Shown: piece by piece, positions 22,471 to 33,985 of the stretch
How positions within the stretch are numbered: position 1 is the first letter of the stretch
Layout: each line of letters starts with the position of its first letter
Source: Chaetoderma sp. LZ-2023a
Lineage: Eukaryota > Mollusca > Caudofoveata > Chaetodermatida > Chaetodermatidae
NCBI GenBank assembly: GCA_034401795.1
Contig: JAVVLW010001440.1
Span: 473,501-537,500, forward strand
DNA length: 64,000 bases
Reading direction: 5' to 3'
Notes under the pieces: generated by a model
Told to the model about the DNA's origin: nothing
The model's database searches: none
What the model saw: only the letters and a program-made list of their open reading frames with translations
Position numbers and translations under genes: made by a program

Positions 22471-25400
22471 TGGTAGGCATTAGCTAGACCTAAGGTAGTC
22501 CTTACATATGCCTTGGTAGGCACTATTTATGCTTTGGCATGCCGTAGGTAGGTCATAACTAGATCTTAGCCATGCCTTGGTAGACCTAAGTTATGCCTCG
22601 GTAGACCGTAGCCATACCTATGGTGAGCTGCACCTAGACCTTGGTAGGACATATGTAGGCAGGTGCTAAGGTTTAACAGCCCGTTGATAGGCATTGGGTA
22701 GGCCGTAGTTATGGCAATGCTAGACCTCGGTAGGCCTTAGTTAAGACGTCATACGCCTTGGATATGTCTTGGTAGGCCTTAGCTTAGCATTTTGTTGGCT
22801 AAAGTAGGCCTTGCTATGCCTTAAGCAGGCCTATGGTATGCCTAAGATAGGCCTAAACAATACCTTGGTAGGCCTTAGCTAGACAGTAGTAGGCCTTAGC
22901 TATGCCCTGGCAGGCGTAGGCTAGGACTGATGTAGGCCTTAGCTAGACAGAAGTAGGAATTAGCTATGCCTTGGTAGGTCTTAGCTAGGCCTAAGGTAGG
23001 CCTGAGCTAGGTATTGGTAGGCTTTATGTTTGCATTAGCTAGGCTTTGGCAGGCTTTGAGTAGACCTTAGGTAGGCCATAGCTAGGCCCAAGGTAGGCGT
23101 TGGTAGGCGGTAGATAGGCCATAGCTACGCATAAGGTAGGCCCTAGCTAGAAAACTGTAGGCCTTAGATAGGCATTAATTAGGCTTTTGTAGAACTTAAG
23201 CATGTCTAGGGTAAGCCTTAGTCATGCCTTGTAGGCCTTAGATAGGGCTTGGTAGGCCTTATGTAGGTCTAAGGTAAGCATTAGCTAGGCCTTATATATG
23301 CCTAGCTATGCGTTTATGGGTCTTAATTATGCCTTAGCTAGGCCTAAGGTCGGCTTTGGTAGGCTTTAGCTAGGCTTTAGCTAGGCTTTAGCGAGGTCTA
23401 AGTTATGCATTAGCTGGACATTGGTAGGACTTAGCTATGCCTTAGTAGGCCTTAGCCAAGCTAAGGTATGCCTTAGATAGCCCTTGGTAGGTTTTATGTA
23501 CGCCTGAGCTAGGCCTTGGTAGGTCTTAGGTAGGCCTAAGACAGACCTTAGCTAGACATTGGGAGGCCTTAGCTAGGCCTAAGGTAGACCATATCCTGAC
23601 CTTGCCAGACCTTATACAGACCTATGGTATGCCTATGGTAGGCATTAACTAGCCATTAGCTATGCATTGGTAGGCCGTATCTATGACTTGGGGGGGCCAT
23701 AACTAGACCTTAGCTATGCCCTATTAGGCATTATCTATACCTTGCTCGGCCTTAGCTAGGCCTAAGGTATGGCTTAGCTAGACCCTGGTGTGTTTTTAGT
23801 AGGGATTAGCCAGGTTTAAGGTAGACCTTAGCTAGGCATTGTTAGGCCTTAGGTATGCATTAGCTTGGCAGTAGTATGCCTTAGGTAGGCCTTAGGTAGG
23901 GCTTAGCTAGGCATAAAGTAGGCCCTAGCTAGGAATTGGTATGCCTTACGTAGTCATTAATTACGCCTTGGTAGAACTTAAGTAGGCATAGGGTAGGCCT
24001 TAGCCATACATTGGTAGGCGTTCGCTAGGCCTTGGTAGGCCGTAGTTAGGCCTAAGGTAAGAATTAGCTAGGTCTTAGACCGTATGCCTTAGCCCTTCCT
24101 TGCTAGGCCTTAATTATGTCATAGCTAGGCCTAATGTAGGCTTTGGTAGGCCTTAGCTAGGTCTTAGCTAGGCCTATGGTAGACCTTAGCCAGCCATTGC
24201 CAGGCCTTATGCAGACCTATGGCAGGCCAATGGTAGGAATTATCTAGGCCTACGGTAGCCCTTAGCTATCCGTTGGTAGCCCTTATCTGTGCCTTGGCAG
24301 GCATTAGGTAGGCCATAACTAGACCTCAGCCACGACATAGTAGGCCTTGGTAGACTATGATGAGCCACAGCTAGGCCTTGGTAGGCCTTATGTAGACAGG
24401 TGGTAGGCGCTGGTAGCCATTAGCTATGCCTTGGTAGGCCTTATCTATGCCTTGGAAGGCATTAGGTCGGCCATAACTAGACCTTAGCCATGCCTTGGAA
24501 GGCCTTGCTAGACTTTACCTATACCTATGGTGAGCCGTAGCTAGGTCTTGGTAGGCCGTATGTAGGCAGGTGGTAGGCTTTAGCTTGGCCTAAGGTTGGC
24601 CTTATCTACGCCTTAAGTATGCCTTGGCTATGCCTTAATTATGTCTTAGCTAGGCCTAAGGTACGCTTTGGTAGGCCATAGTTAGGTCTAAGGTAGAACT
24701 TAGCTAGACATTGGTAGGCTTTAGGTAGGTCTGAGGTAGGTCATAGCCTGCCTTGCTAGGCCTTATGTAGACCTATGGTAGGCCTAAGGTAGACATTATC
24801 TAGGCCTAAGGTAGCCATTAGCTATCCCTTGGTAGGCCTTATCTATGCCTTGAAAGGCCTTGTTAGACTTTACCCATACCTATGGTGAGCCGCAGCTAGG
24901 TCTTGGTAGGCCGTATGTAGGCAGGCGCAAGGCCTTGGTAGCCCGTTGTTAGGCCTATGTTAGGCGTTGTGTTCACCGTATTTATGCCTATGCTTGGCAT
25001 TTGTATGCCTTAGTCTGGGTTATTGTACACCTTGGCTATGCCTTGGTAGGCCTTAGCTAAGCCGTGTGTTGGCCTATGGTATGCGTTAGCTGGCATAAAG
25101 TAGGCATTAGCTCGACCTTGGTAGGCCTTAGGCCGGCCAATTGTAGGCATAAGGCCGTAACTATGCGCTGATAGGCCTTAGCTAGGCCTTAGCTAGGCCT
25201 TGGTATATCTTAGGTAGGCCCTAACTAGGCCTAAGGTAGGCGTTATGTAGGCCTTAGCTACGTCTAAGGTAGGCCCTAGCTAGGAATTGGTAGGCCTTAG
25301 GTAGGCCTTAGTTAGGCCTAAAGTAGGTTTAGCTATACATTGGTAGGGCTTAGCTAGGCCTTTGTAGACATTAGCGATGCTAGGGTATGCCTCAGATAGT

Positions 25401-26352
25401 CCTTGAGAGGCTTAGGCATGCCTTAGCTAGGCCATGGTACGCCCTAGCTAGGCCTTGTAGGCTTTAATTCTGTCTTAGCTACACCTAAAGTAGGCCATAA
25501 CTACGATTTCCAGGCAGTAGGTTGGCATTAGTTAGGCCTTGGTATGACTTAGGTAGGCCTAGTGTAGTCCTTAGCCATGTATTTGTAGTCCTTAGCTAGG
25601 CCTTGGTAGGCCTTAGCTTGGCCTAAGGAGGCCTTAGGTATGCCTTGATTATGTCTTAGCTAGGCCTAAGGTACACTTTGGTAGGCCATAGCTAGGCCTA
25701 AGGTATGCCTTAGCTAGACATTGATAGGGCTTAGCTAGGTCTGAGGTATGCCATAGCCTGGCCTTGCCAGGCCTTATGCAGACCTATGGTAGGACCTATG
25801 GTAGGCATTATCTAGGCCTAATGTAGCTCTTAGCTATGTATTGGGTGGCCTTATTTATGACTTGTCAGACCTTGGGTAGGCCATAACTAGACCTTAGCCA
25901 TGCCTTGGTAGGCCTAATGTATGCCTTCGGAGAACCTAGCCACACCTATGGTGAGCCGCAGCTAGGCCTTGATAGGCCTTATATAGGCAGGCGTTACGTC
26001 ATGGTACCCCGTTGGTAGGCCTATGTTAGGCCGTAGGTCGGCCGTAGTTAGGCATATGCTTGGCCTTGGTAGCCCTTAGTCTGGATTATTGTACGCCGTG
26101 GCTATGACTTGTAGGCCATAGCTAATCCTTGTGTTGCCCTATGGTATGCCTTCGCTAGGCATGAAGTCGGCCTTAGATAAGTCTTCGGTAGGTCTTTGGT
26201 ATACCTCAGGTACACCTTAGCTATACACTGTCAGACCTTAGCTATTCCCTGGTAAGCCTTAGCTAGGCCTAAAGTATGACTTAGCTATGCCTTGGTATGT
26301 TTTAAGTGGGCCTAAGCTAGGCCCTGATAGGACTTAACTATGCCTTGCAGGC

Positions 26353-26366
26353 CGTATATATATATA
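26353..26366. repeat. Short (TA)6 inside the satellite
   Basis: Between GCAGGCCG and GCTAGGCCC. The paralogous place at 29,385-29,454 holds 35 TA units and that at about 32,080 holds none. Confidence 0.9.
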
Positions 26367-29300
26367 GCTAGGCCCATATGCCTAAACAGTAGTAGGCATT
26401 AGCTATGTCTTGGTAGGCCTTGGCAAGGACTAAGGTAGGCCTTAGCTAGGCATTGCTAGGCCTTAGGTATGCATTAGCTAGACATTCGTAGGCTTGGGTA
26501 GGCCTTAGCTAGGCCCAATGTAGGCATTGGTAGTCGTTATGTAGGCCTTAGCTACGACTAAGTTAGGCCCTTGCCAGGAATTGGTAGACATTATTTAAGC
26601 ATTACTTGGGCCTTGGTAGTAATTAAGTAGGAATAGGGTAGGCCTTAGCCATGGGTTGGCAGGCCTTCGCTAGGCCTTGGTAGGCCGTAGTTAGGCCTAA
26701 GGTAAGCCTTAGCTAAGCCTTATGTATGAATTAGCCCTGACTTGGTAGGCCTTAATTATGTCTTAGCTAGGTCTAATGCAGGCCTTGGTAGGCCTAAGGT
26801 AGAACTTAGCTAGACATTCGCAGACCTTAGTTAGGCCTAAGGTTGACCATAAACTGGCCTTGCTAGGCCTTATGCAGAACTAGGGTAGTTCTATGGTAGG
26901 CATTATCTAGGCCTAAGTTAGCCCTTAGCTAGGCCTTGGTAGGCCTTATCTATGCCTTGGCAGACATTAGGTGTTAAGCCTTAGTAGGCCGTTGGTAGGC
27001 CTATGTTAGGTCTTGGGGTCGGCCGTAGTTAGGCCTATGCTTGGCCTTGGTAGGCATTAGTCTGGATTAGTGTACGCCTTGGCTATGCCTTGGTAGGCCT
27101 TAGCTAAGCCGTGTGTTGGCCTATGGTATACCTTAGCTAGGCATAAAGTAGACATTATCCCGACCTTGGGAGATCTTAGGTAGGCCAATTGTAGACCTGC
27201 GGCCTTAGGTATGCCCTGATAGGCCTTAGCTAGACCGTGGTATATCTTAGGTAGGCCCTAGCTAGGCCTCCTTGGTAGGCGTTATATAGGCCTTATCTAT
27301 GCCTAAGGTAGGCCCTAGCTAGGAATTGGTAGGCCTCAGGTAGGCATTAGTTAGGCCTAAAGTAGGCTTTGGTAGGCCTTATTTAGGCCTAAGGTATGCC
27401 TTAGTTATACATTGGTAAAGCTTAGCTAGGCCTTAGTAGACATTAGCGAGGCTAAGGTGTGCCTTAGATAGTCATTGAGAGGTTTAGGCAGACTTTAGCT
27501 AGGCCTACAGAAGGCCTTAGCTAGGCCATGGAAGGCCCTAGCTAGGCCATGTAGGCCTTGATTATGTCTTAACTAGGCCTAAGGTAGGGTTTGTTAGGCC
27601 ATAGCTTGGCCTAAGGTAGAACTTAGCTAGCCATTGGTAGGCCTTAGGCAGGTCTGAGGTAGGTCATATCCTGGCCTTGCTAGGCCTTATGTAGACCTAT
27701 GGTAGGCCTATGGTAGGCATTATCTAGGCCTAAGGTAGCCCTTAGCTATGTCTTGGTAGGGCTTATCTATGCCTTGGAAGGCATTAAGTCGGCCATAACT
27801 AGACCGTAGCCATGCTTTGGAAGGCCTTGCTAGACTTTACCCATACCTATGGTGAGCCGCAGCTAGGTCTTTGTAGGCCGTATGTAGGCAGGTGCTAGGC
27901 CTTGGTAGCCCGTTGTTAGGCCTATATTAGGCATTGTGTCGACGTATTTATGCCTATGCTTGGCATTGGTAGGCCTTAGTCTGGATTATTGTACACCTTG
28001 GCTATGCCTTGGTAGTACTTAGCTAAGCCGTGTGTTGACCTATGGTCTGCCTTAGCTAGGCATAAAGTAGGCATTATCTCGACGTTGGTAGACGTTAGGC
28101 AGGCAAATTGTAGGCCTAAGGCCGTAGCTATGCCCTGATAGGCCTTAGCTAGGCCTTGGTATATTTTAGGTAGGCCTAAGTTAGGCCTTGGTAGGCGTTA
28201 TGTAAGCCTTAACTATGCCTAAGGTAGGGCCTAGCTAGGAATTGGTAGGCCTTAGTTAGGCATTAGTTAGGCCTAAAGTAAGCTTTGGTAGGCCTTAGCT
28301 AGGCCTATGGTATGCCTTAGCTATACATTGGTATGGCTTATCTAGGCCTTAGTAGACATTAGCGAGGCTAAGGTATGCCTTAGCTAGTTCTTGAGAGGTT
28401 TAGGCAGACCTTGCCAGGCATATGGAAGGCCCTAGCTAGGCCCTGTAGGCCTTAATTATGTCTTAGCTAGGCCTAAGGTAGGCTTTGGTAGGCCTTAGCT
28501 GGACCTACACCTTGCTAGGCGTTATGTAGGTCTTAGCTATGCCTAATGTAGGCCATACCTAGGAATTGGCAGGCATTGGGTAGGCATTAGTTAGGCCTTG
28601 GTATGAGTTAGGTAGGCCTAGGGTAGCCCTTATCCATGTATTGATAGGCCTTGGTAGGCCTTAGCTTGGCCTAAGTTAGACCTGATCTAGGCCTTAGGTA
28701 TGCCTTGGCTATGCCTTAATTATGTCTTAGCTAGGCCTAAGGTACGCTTTGGTAGGCCATAGCTAGGCCTAATGTATGCCTTAGCTGGACATTGATAGGT
28801 CTTAGCTAGGTCTGGGGTAGGCCATAGCATGGCCTTGCCAGACCTTATGCAACCCTATGGTAGACATTATCTAGGCCTAATGCAGTCCTTACCTATGCAT
28901 TGGGTGGCCTTATTTTTGACCTTGAGTAGGCCATAACCAGACCTTAGCCGTGCGTTGGTAGGCCTAATGTATGCCTTCGGAGAACTTAGCCATACCTATG
29001 GTGAGCCGCAGCTAGACTTTGATAAGCCTTATATAGGCAGGTGATAAGCCTGGGTAGCCCGTTGGTAGGCCTATGTTAAGCCCTGGGTAGGACGTAGTTA
29101 GGCCTTATTCTGGATTATGGTACGTCTTGGTTATGCCTTGGTATGTCATAGCTAAGCCTTGTGTTGCCCTATGGTATGCCTTCGCTAGGCATGACCTCGG
29201 CCTTAGATAGGTCTTAGGCAGGCATTTGGTAGACCTCTGGTCCGCCTTAGCTATACACTATTAAACCTTAGCTATGCACTGGTAGGCCTTAGCGAGGCCT

Positions 29301-29383
29301 ACGGTATGGCTTAGCTATGCCTTGGTATGTTTTAAGTGGGGCTAAGCTAGGCCTTGGTAGGACTTAGCTATGCCTTGCAGGCC

Positions 29384-29384
<1 letters not shown>

Positions 29385-29454
<70 letters not shown>
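29385..29454. repeat. (TA)35 microsatellite inside the satellite
   Basis: Seventy bases of pure TA between GCAGGCCG and GCTAGGCCT, at the position matching the (TA)6 about 3.03 kb upstream. Confidence 0.97.
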
Positions 29455-29455
<1 letters not shown>

Positions 29456-30483
29456 CTAGGCCTAATGTAGGCCTTGGCTAAACAGTAGTAGGTAGGCATT
29501 AGCTATGTCTTGGTAGGCCTTGGCTAGGACTAACGTAGGCATAGCTAGGCCTAAGGTATGGCTTAGCTAGACCCTGGTGTGTTTTTAGTAGGGATTAGCC
29601 AGGTTTAAGGTAGACCTTAGCTAGGCATTGCTAGGCCTTAGGTATGCATTAGCTAGACATTTGTAGGCCTGGATAGGCCTTAGCTAGGCCTAAGGTACGC
29701 ATTGGTAGGCGCTAGGTAGGCCTTAGCTACGCCTAAGATAGGCCCTTGCTAGGAATTGGTAGACCTTATTTAGGCATTAATTGGGCCTTGGTAGTAATTA
29801 AGTAGGAATAGGGTAGGCCTTAGCCATGCATTGGGAGGCCTTCGCTAGGCCTTGGTAGGCCGTAGTTAGGCCTAAGGTAAGCATTAGCTAAGCCTTATGC
29901 ATGCATTAGCCCTGACTTGGTAGGCCTTAATTATGCCTTAGCTAGGCCAAATGTAGGCCTTAGTAGGCCTAAGGTAGAACTTAGCTAGACATTGGTAGGC
30001 CTTAGTTAGGCCTAAGGTTGACCATAAACTGGCCTTGGTAGGCCTTATGCAGACCTATGGTAGGCCTTATCTATGCCTTGGAAAACATTAGGTGCTAAGC
30101 CTTAGTAGGCCGTTGGTAGGCCTATTTTAGGCCTTGGGATGGCCGTAGTTATGCCTATGCTTGGCCTCGGTAGGCCTTAGTCTGGATTATGGTACGCCTT
30201 GCAGGGACAGACCTGGCTTAGCCAAAGCATTAGCCAACAAATTAGCCAAATGGAATTTTCATTAGCCAAATCTTGACTTGATTAGCCAGCCATATTCATG
30301 AATATTTTGAAATTAAAGCGGACTGAAATGTACATGTCTTTCTTCTGTTAATTCTTATGTGCTTAATTCACAGGTTTGTGTGTACAAGTGGAGTGAAGTG
30401 GGGAGGTTTGTTGTATTATATAATAAAACAATGATATTTAAATCCTTGTATCATTTTATTTCATTCAATATTAAATATAATAT

Positions 30484-30533
30484 AATGAATAATCATGATT
30501 GCTTACTAAATAACAGTGCTGTCTTGTTCACTT

Positions 30534-30613
<80 letters not shown>

Positions 30614-30663
30614 AAGTGAACAAGACAGCACTGTTATTTAGTAAGCAATCATGATTATTCATT
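30484..30663. repeat. Palindrome with perfect 54-bp arms and a (TA)36 core
   Basis: The left arm 30,484-30,537 and right arm 30,610-30,663 are exact reverse complements by reading; the centre 30,538-30,609 is TA repeat. The right arm overlaps the last codons and stop of the transposase remnant, so the left arm is an inverted copy of the gene's 3' end. It would extrude readily as a cruciform. Confidence 0.93.
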
Positions 30664-30906
30664 GTTGGCAATCCTTTTCTGGATTGCTGGAAGAAAGGCT
30701 TTCCTATCCGTTTTTGAGTACCAATCTTTGAATACATTTTCACAATTGAAATCATTCAATTCTGGACCAATACATTTGACCAAGATTAATTTTGACAGAT
30801 TCTCTGTTGTCAGGTTACTCCTTAGACAGGTTTTAATCAAATTCTGTTTACTGAAACCTCTTTCTGATTCAACACTTGTGGGAGGAAGTGTTGTGTAGAT
30901 GGTCCC
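30655..30906 (-). pseudogene. hAT transposase C-terminal dimerisation domain fragment
   Basis: Reading leftwards from about 30,906 to the TAA at 30,655-30,657 gives 83 codons: LPPTSVESERGFSKQNLIKT, then LRSNLTTENLSKLILVKCIG, ending in AIQKRIANNE. The phrase SVESERGFS...K...RSNL..E.L..L..... GP is the hallmark of the hAT C-terminal (Dimer_Tnp_hAT) domain. The catalytic core and zinc finger are missing: an upstream in-frame TAG at 30,907-30,909 and unrelated DNA follow. The fragment is uninterrupted, so it decayed little after the internal deletion. No function is expected beyond being a relic. Confidence 0.85.
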
Positions 30907-32274
30907 CTAGCGCGTCATAACAAAGTGGTTACTGATTGGTTTAAAACAGATTATTATAATGAGGAATTTCCGGCCGCCGAGAATTCTGGGAAATATGAAA
31001 GGTGAAAATGTGAGTAAAAATGTGCTGAAAACATGTACAATTTACGTTCCCTTCAGCTTATATAAACCGTTCTAAGCGGTAAAACTTATGGATTTTATGC
31101 ACACCTCCTGTTGAGACGGATCAGGTTAGTCAAAATTGGCAAAAATTGCCCTCGCCAAAATTTTCGCCAAGATCAATTTTCACTCGCCAAATTGAACTTT
31201 TATTCGCAAATGGCTACCTGGCGAGTGGCCAGGTCGGTCCCTGCCTTGGCTATGCCTTAGTAGGCCTTAGCTAAGCCTTGTGTTAGCCTATGGTATGCCT
31301 TCGCTAGCCCTGATGTCGGCCTTTGCTAGGCTTTAAACAGGCCTAGGGTAGGCCTTAGCTATACATTGTTAGACGTTAGCTATGCCCTGGTAGGCCTTAG
31401 ATAGGCCTAAGTTATATTATGCCTTGATATGTTTTAAGTGGGCCTTAGCTAGGCCTTGGTAGGCCTTAATTATCTCTTAGCTAGGAAAATATATGCTTTG
31501 GTAGGCCGTAGCTAGGCCTAAGGTAGAACTTAGCTAGGCATTGGTAGCCTTTAGCTGGGCCTCATGTAGATCATAGCATGGCTTAGCTAGGCCTTATCCA
31601 GACCTATGTTAGGCATGTGGTAGGCATTATCCAGACCTAAGGTATCCCTTAGCTATGCTTTGGTAGGCCTTATCTATGCCTTGGCAAGCATTATTTCGGC
31701 CATATCTAGGCGTTGGCCATGCCTTGGTAGGCCGTGCTAGTCTTTAGCCATACCTCTGGTGAGCCGCGGCTAGGCTTTAGTAGGCCATATGTAGGCAGGT
31801 GCTATGCGTTGTAGACTGTTGTTAGCCCTATGTTAGGCATTGTGTCGACTATATTCTTGGCATTGGTAGGCCTTAGTCTGGATTATGGTAAACCTTTGTA
31901 CCTTGGTAGACCTTAGCTAAGCCTTGTGCTGGCCTATGGTATGCCTTAGCTAGGCCTGAAGTCGCCCTTGGTAGACCGTAGCTAGCCCCTGGTAAACTTT
32001 AGCTATGCCTTATATGTTTTAGGTGGGTCTTAGCTAGGTCTGAAGTAGGCCTTAGCTAGGACTTTGTAGGCCTTAGCTATGCATTGGCAGGCCTTAGCTA
32101 GGCCTCATGTAGGCCTTGTCTAAACAGTAGCTAGGCCTAAGGTAGGCTTTGGTAGGCCATAGCTAGGCCTAAGGTATGCCTTAGCTAGACATTGCTAGGG
32201 CTTAGCTATGTCTTACTATGCCTTAGCCAGTCCAAGTTATGCCTTAGAGAGGCCTTGGTAGGTTTTAGGTAGGC

Positions 32275-32525
32275 CGTGGCCTACAAAGACCAACCAAGCA
32301 TATGCCCAACTATGGCCAATCCAAGGCCTAACATAGGCCTACCAACGGGCTACCAAGGCTTAGCAACTGTCTACATAAGGCCTATCAAGGGCTAGCTGTG
32401 GCACACCATAGGTATGTCTAAGGTCCACAAAGGCATACCTTAGGCCTGCCAAAGCATGTCTAAGGTCTAGTTCTGGCCTACCCAAGGCGTGCCAAGTCAT
32501 AGATAACGCCTGCCAATGCATAGTT
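32275..32525. repeat. Inverted-orientation satellite segment
   Basis: From about 32,280 the words appear as reverse complements (AAGGCCTA, ACCAAGGC, CCTACC). The switch point contains TAGGCCGTGGCCTA. The segment carries sequence complementary to the phrase AGGCCTATGTTAGGC seen in the main field. It ends at about 32,520 where unique DNA starts. Confidence 0.85.
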
Positions 32526-33070
32526 GAAAATCGGACTTGCTAACGCAGCAGTTATGCCAACCTGCATAGAGGGTTCAGTGCCGGAAGTTTGTGCACGCAT
32601 GTGGCACACCATAACTGTGATGGCAATTGCAAGTTGGTGCGATCACACAGTTGCATCGCTAATCATGGCGAACTGCTGGGAATGTTACTCTTTGAACATA
32701 GCTTACTTGCTTACTTGGTTGTCTAGCCATCTTGGCCTAAGGGTACAGCTCTTCGTCTATTTTTTAATATTTCCAGGATGAGTGCAGTAACATCTTCTAG
32801 TTGCTTGTTCAAATTCCCCACTACTCAGGATGGAGAGAAGTGGTTTCCCAGTTCTGTGTTACTCTGAATTTGTAAATCGTAAAGGAGCGTCGCAGAGGTC
32901 TCTGAGGTTGTTAGAATAGAGATGACGTATCCGTATTACAATGCCTGTTGAGGTATTTGTATGTTTTTGTGAGGTCTATCCATTTTTTTCATGTGCTAGT
33001 GTAGTAGATGATGTCTAGTTATATAGTTTAAAATATAGATTCTTCACTTTCTCTAAGAGCTTAACATATT
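32526..33070. other. Unique DNA between satellite and LINE remnant
   Basis: An 85-codon plus-strand open frame (32,524-32,781) has two hydrophobic stretches but no recognised domain and is probably chance. Nothing else identified. Confidence 0.4.
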
Positions 33071-33074
33071 TACA

Positions 33075-33700
33075 GGTACATAGTCAGGCAAATTGCTGCT
33101 GACATTTCTGCACGCTGCGGCATGGGGAATATAGCTTTCCAGTCCTTCTGGAAGCTATGGATTCGTAGATCAAAGATGCCCTTGATAAAGAGGCTACGTT
33201 TATACAATGCAACCTGCGTATCCTCGATGTTGTATAACTGCAACAGCTGGCCAGCTCCAAAGGCAGCTCTAGACAAACTCGATGCCTGCCACTGCAAACA
33301 TCTACACACCATCACTTGACACCGATGGCCAGACAGCATAATTTCCAACGATGCACTATACAAGGTGTGTAATACGTTCCGGCTGTCTGTAAAAGTCGCC
33401 CAGAAAAGATGGTCCATGTTTGGCTATGTGCTAAGGATGCCAGAAGAGATGCCAGCACAGAGCCTCGGAATTCACCCTACTCGCAGCCAGCAAATACAAA
33501 GCCAGAAGAGGACGTCATTGCATAAATCTGCTAAGCGTGCTACGAGGTGACCTCAAGAAAGCAGAACTCGGTACACTCAAGTCAAGAATGGACCTGAGGA
33601 AGCTAGGGATTTCGGCTGAGGACAAGACACTGTGGGCAAAAGCGAAGAAGGACTGATTGCAGCTGTAAGATGTTTCTACTACTACAGCCGCAGAATACAG
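33075..33700 (+). mobile_element. LINE 3' remnant (reverse transcriptase C-terminal region)
   Basis: The plus strand reads AFQSFWKLWIRRSKMPLIKR, LRLYNATCVSSMLYNCNSW and LDACHCKHLHTI, then after a stop ISNDALYKV and RWSMFGYVLRMPEEMPAQ, and in another frame RGDLKKAELGTLKSRMDLRK. This is the standard region after the reverse transcriptase in LINEs of the RTE-like type (WxxR....LRLYN....S.LLY....W, then RR..FGHVLRM). The copy is 5'-truncated, with an in-frame TGA near 33,317 and a frame change near 33,470. Its 3' tail sequence recurs at 63,651-63,752. Confidence 0.75.
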
Positions 33701-33985
33701 TAATCATACACACAGTAAGGCGAATACACTATCTCAGATTGGTCTCTAAACTATATAACTCGGTTCACTATCTAAATACAAGACCATCTGAGCATTTAAC
33801 AACCAATGAAAAAATTTATTATCACCGTTCCAGCGATCGTCAAATACCGCATTTCAGCTTTGTCAATCGATGATTTAGCCACTCTGTATCTATATCTGTA
33901 TCTCCAGCCTCGATGGGCTAACCCCTACTCCAGCAGGATAAGTAGTGACGAATAAAGTCTGTATTCAATATCTATTTTAAATATA
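33700..33985. other. Probable LINE 3' flank or unique DNA
   Basis: No coding content. Contains ACCCCTACTCCAGCAGGATA and GAATAAAGTCTGTATTCAAT near 33,925-33,970, which may be a transcript end of an unrelated repeat. Confidence 0.3.

Larger units (their letters stand above)
30197..31248 (-). mobile_element. hAT-type DNA transposon, internally deleted, with 5-bp duplication
   Basis: The element runs 30,202-31,243 (1,042 bp). Its left end CAGGGACAGACCTGGC and right end GCCAGGTCGGTCCCTG are inverted repeats differing at one of 16 positions. CCTTG flanks both sides (30,197-30,201 and 31,244-31,248). Inside is the C-terminal part of a hAT transposase on the minus strand, a long palindrome with a TA core, and subterminal copies of TTAGCCAAA (left) and CGCCAAAATT-like words (right). 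The CAGGG ends and dimerisation domain indicate hAT; a 5-bp duplication is shorter than the usual 8 bp but is known for some hAT groups. Only the 3' part of the gene remains, so the copy is non-autonomous. Confidence 0.9.
22470..32280. repeat. AGGCCT-type satellite field with about 3-kb higher-order units
   Basis: Almost 9 kb, excluding the inserted hAT element, consists of degenerate 10-12 bp words: AGGCCTTAGCT, AGGCCTAAGGT, AGGCCTTGGT and variants. The core AGGCCT is palindromic. Long similar blocks recur about every 2.6-3.3 kb. The phrase CTATGGTGAGCCGCAGCTAG and its variants occur near 22,615, 25,950, 28,990 and 31,750, with extra copies near 24,510, 24,880 and 27,840. The phrase GGTGTGTTTTTAGTAGGG occurs near 23,790 and 29,575. 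So short words are organised into about three higher-order copies. No open frame of note is present. This could be a centromeric, heterochromatic or locally amplified satellite. Confidence 0.93.

Noticed and set aside
22500-32280. StuI-like AGGCCT sites as a restriction-modification or regulatory array
   Set aside because: The density is explained by satellite amplification; nothing indicates binding or modification.
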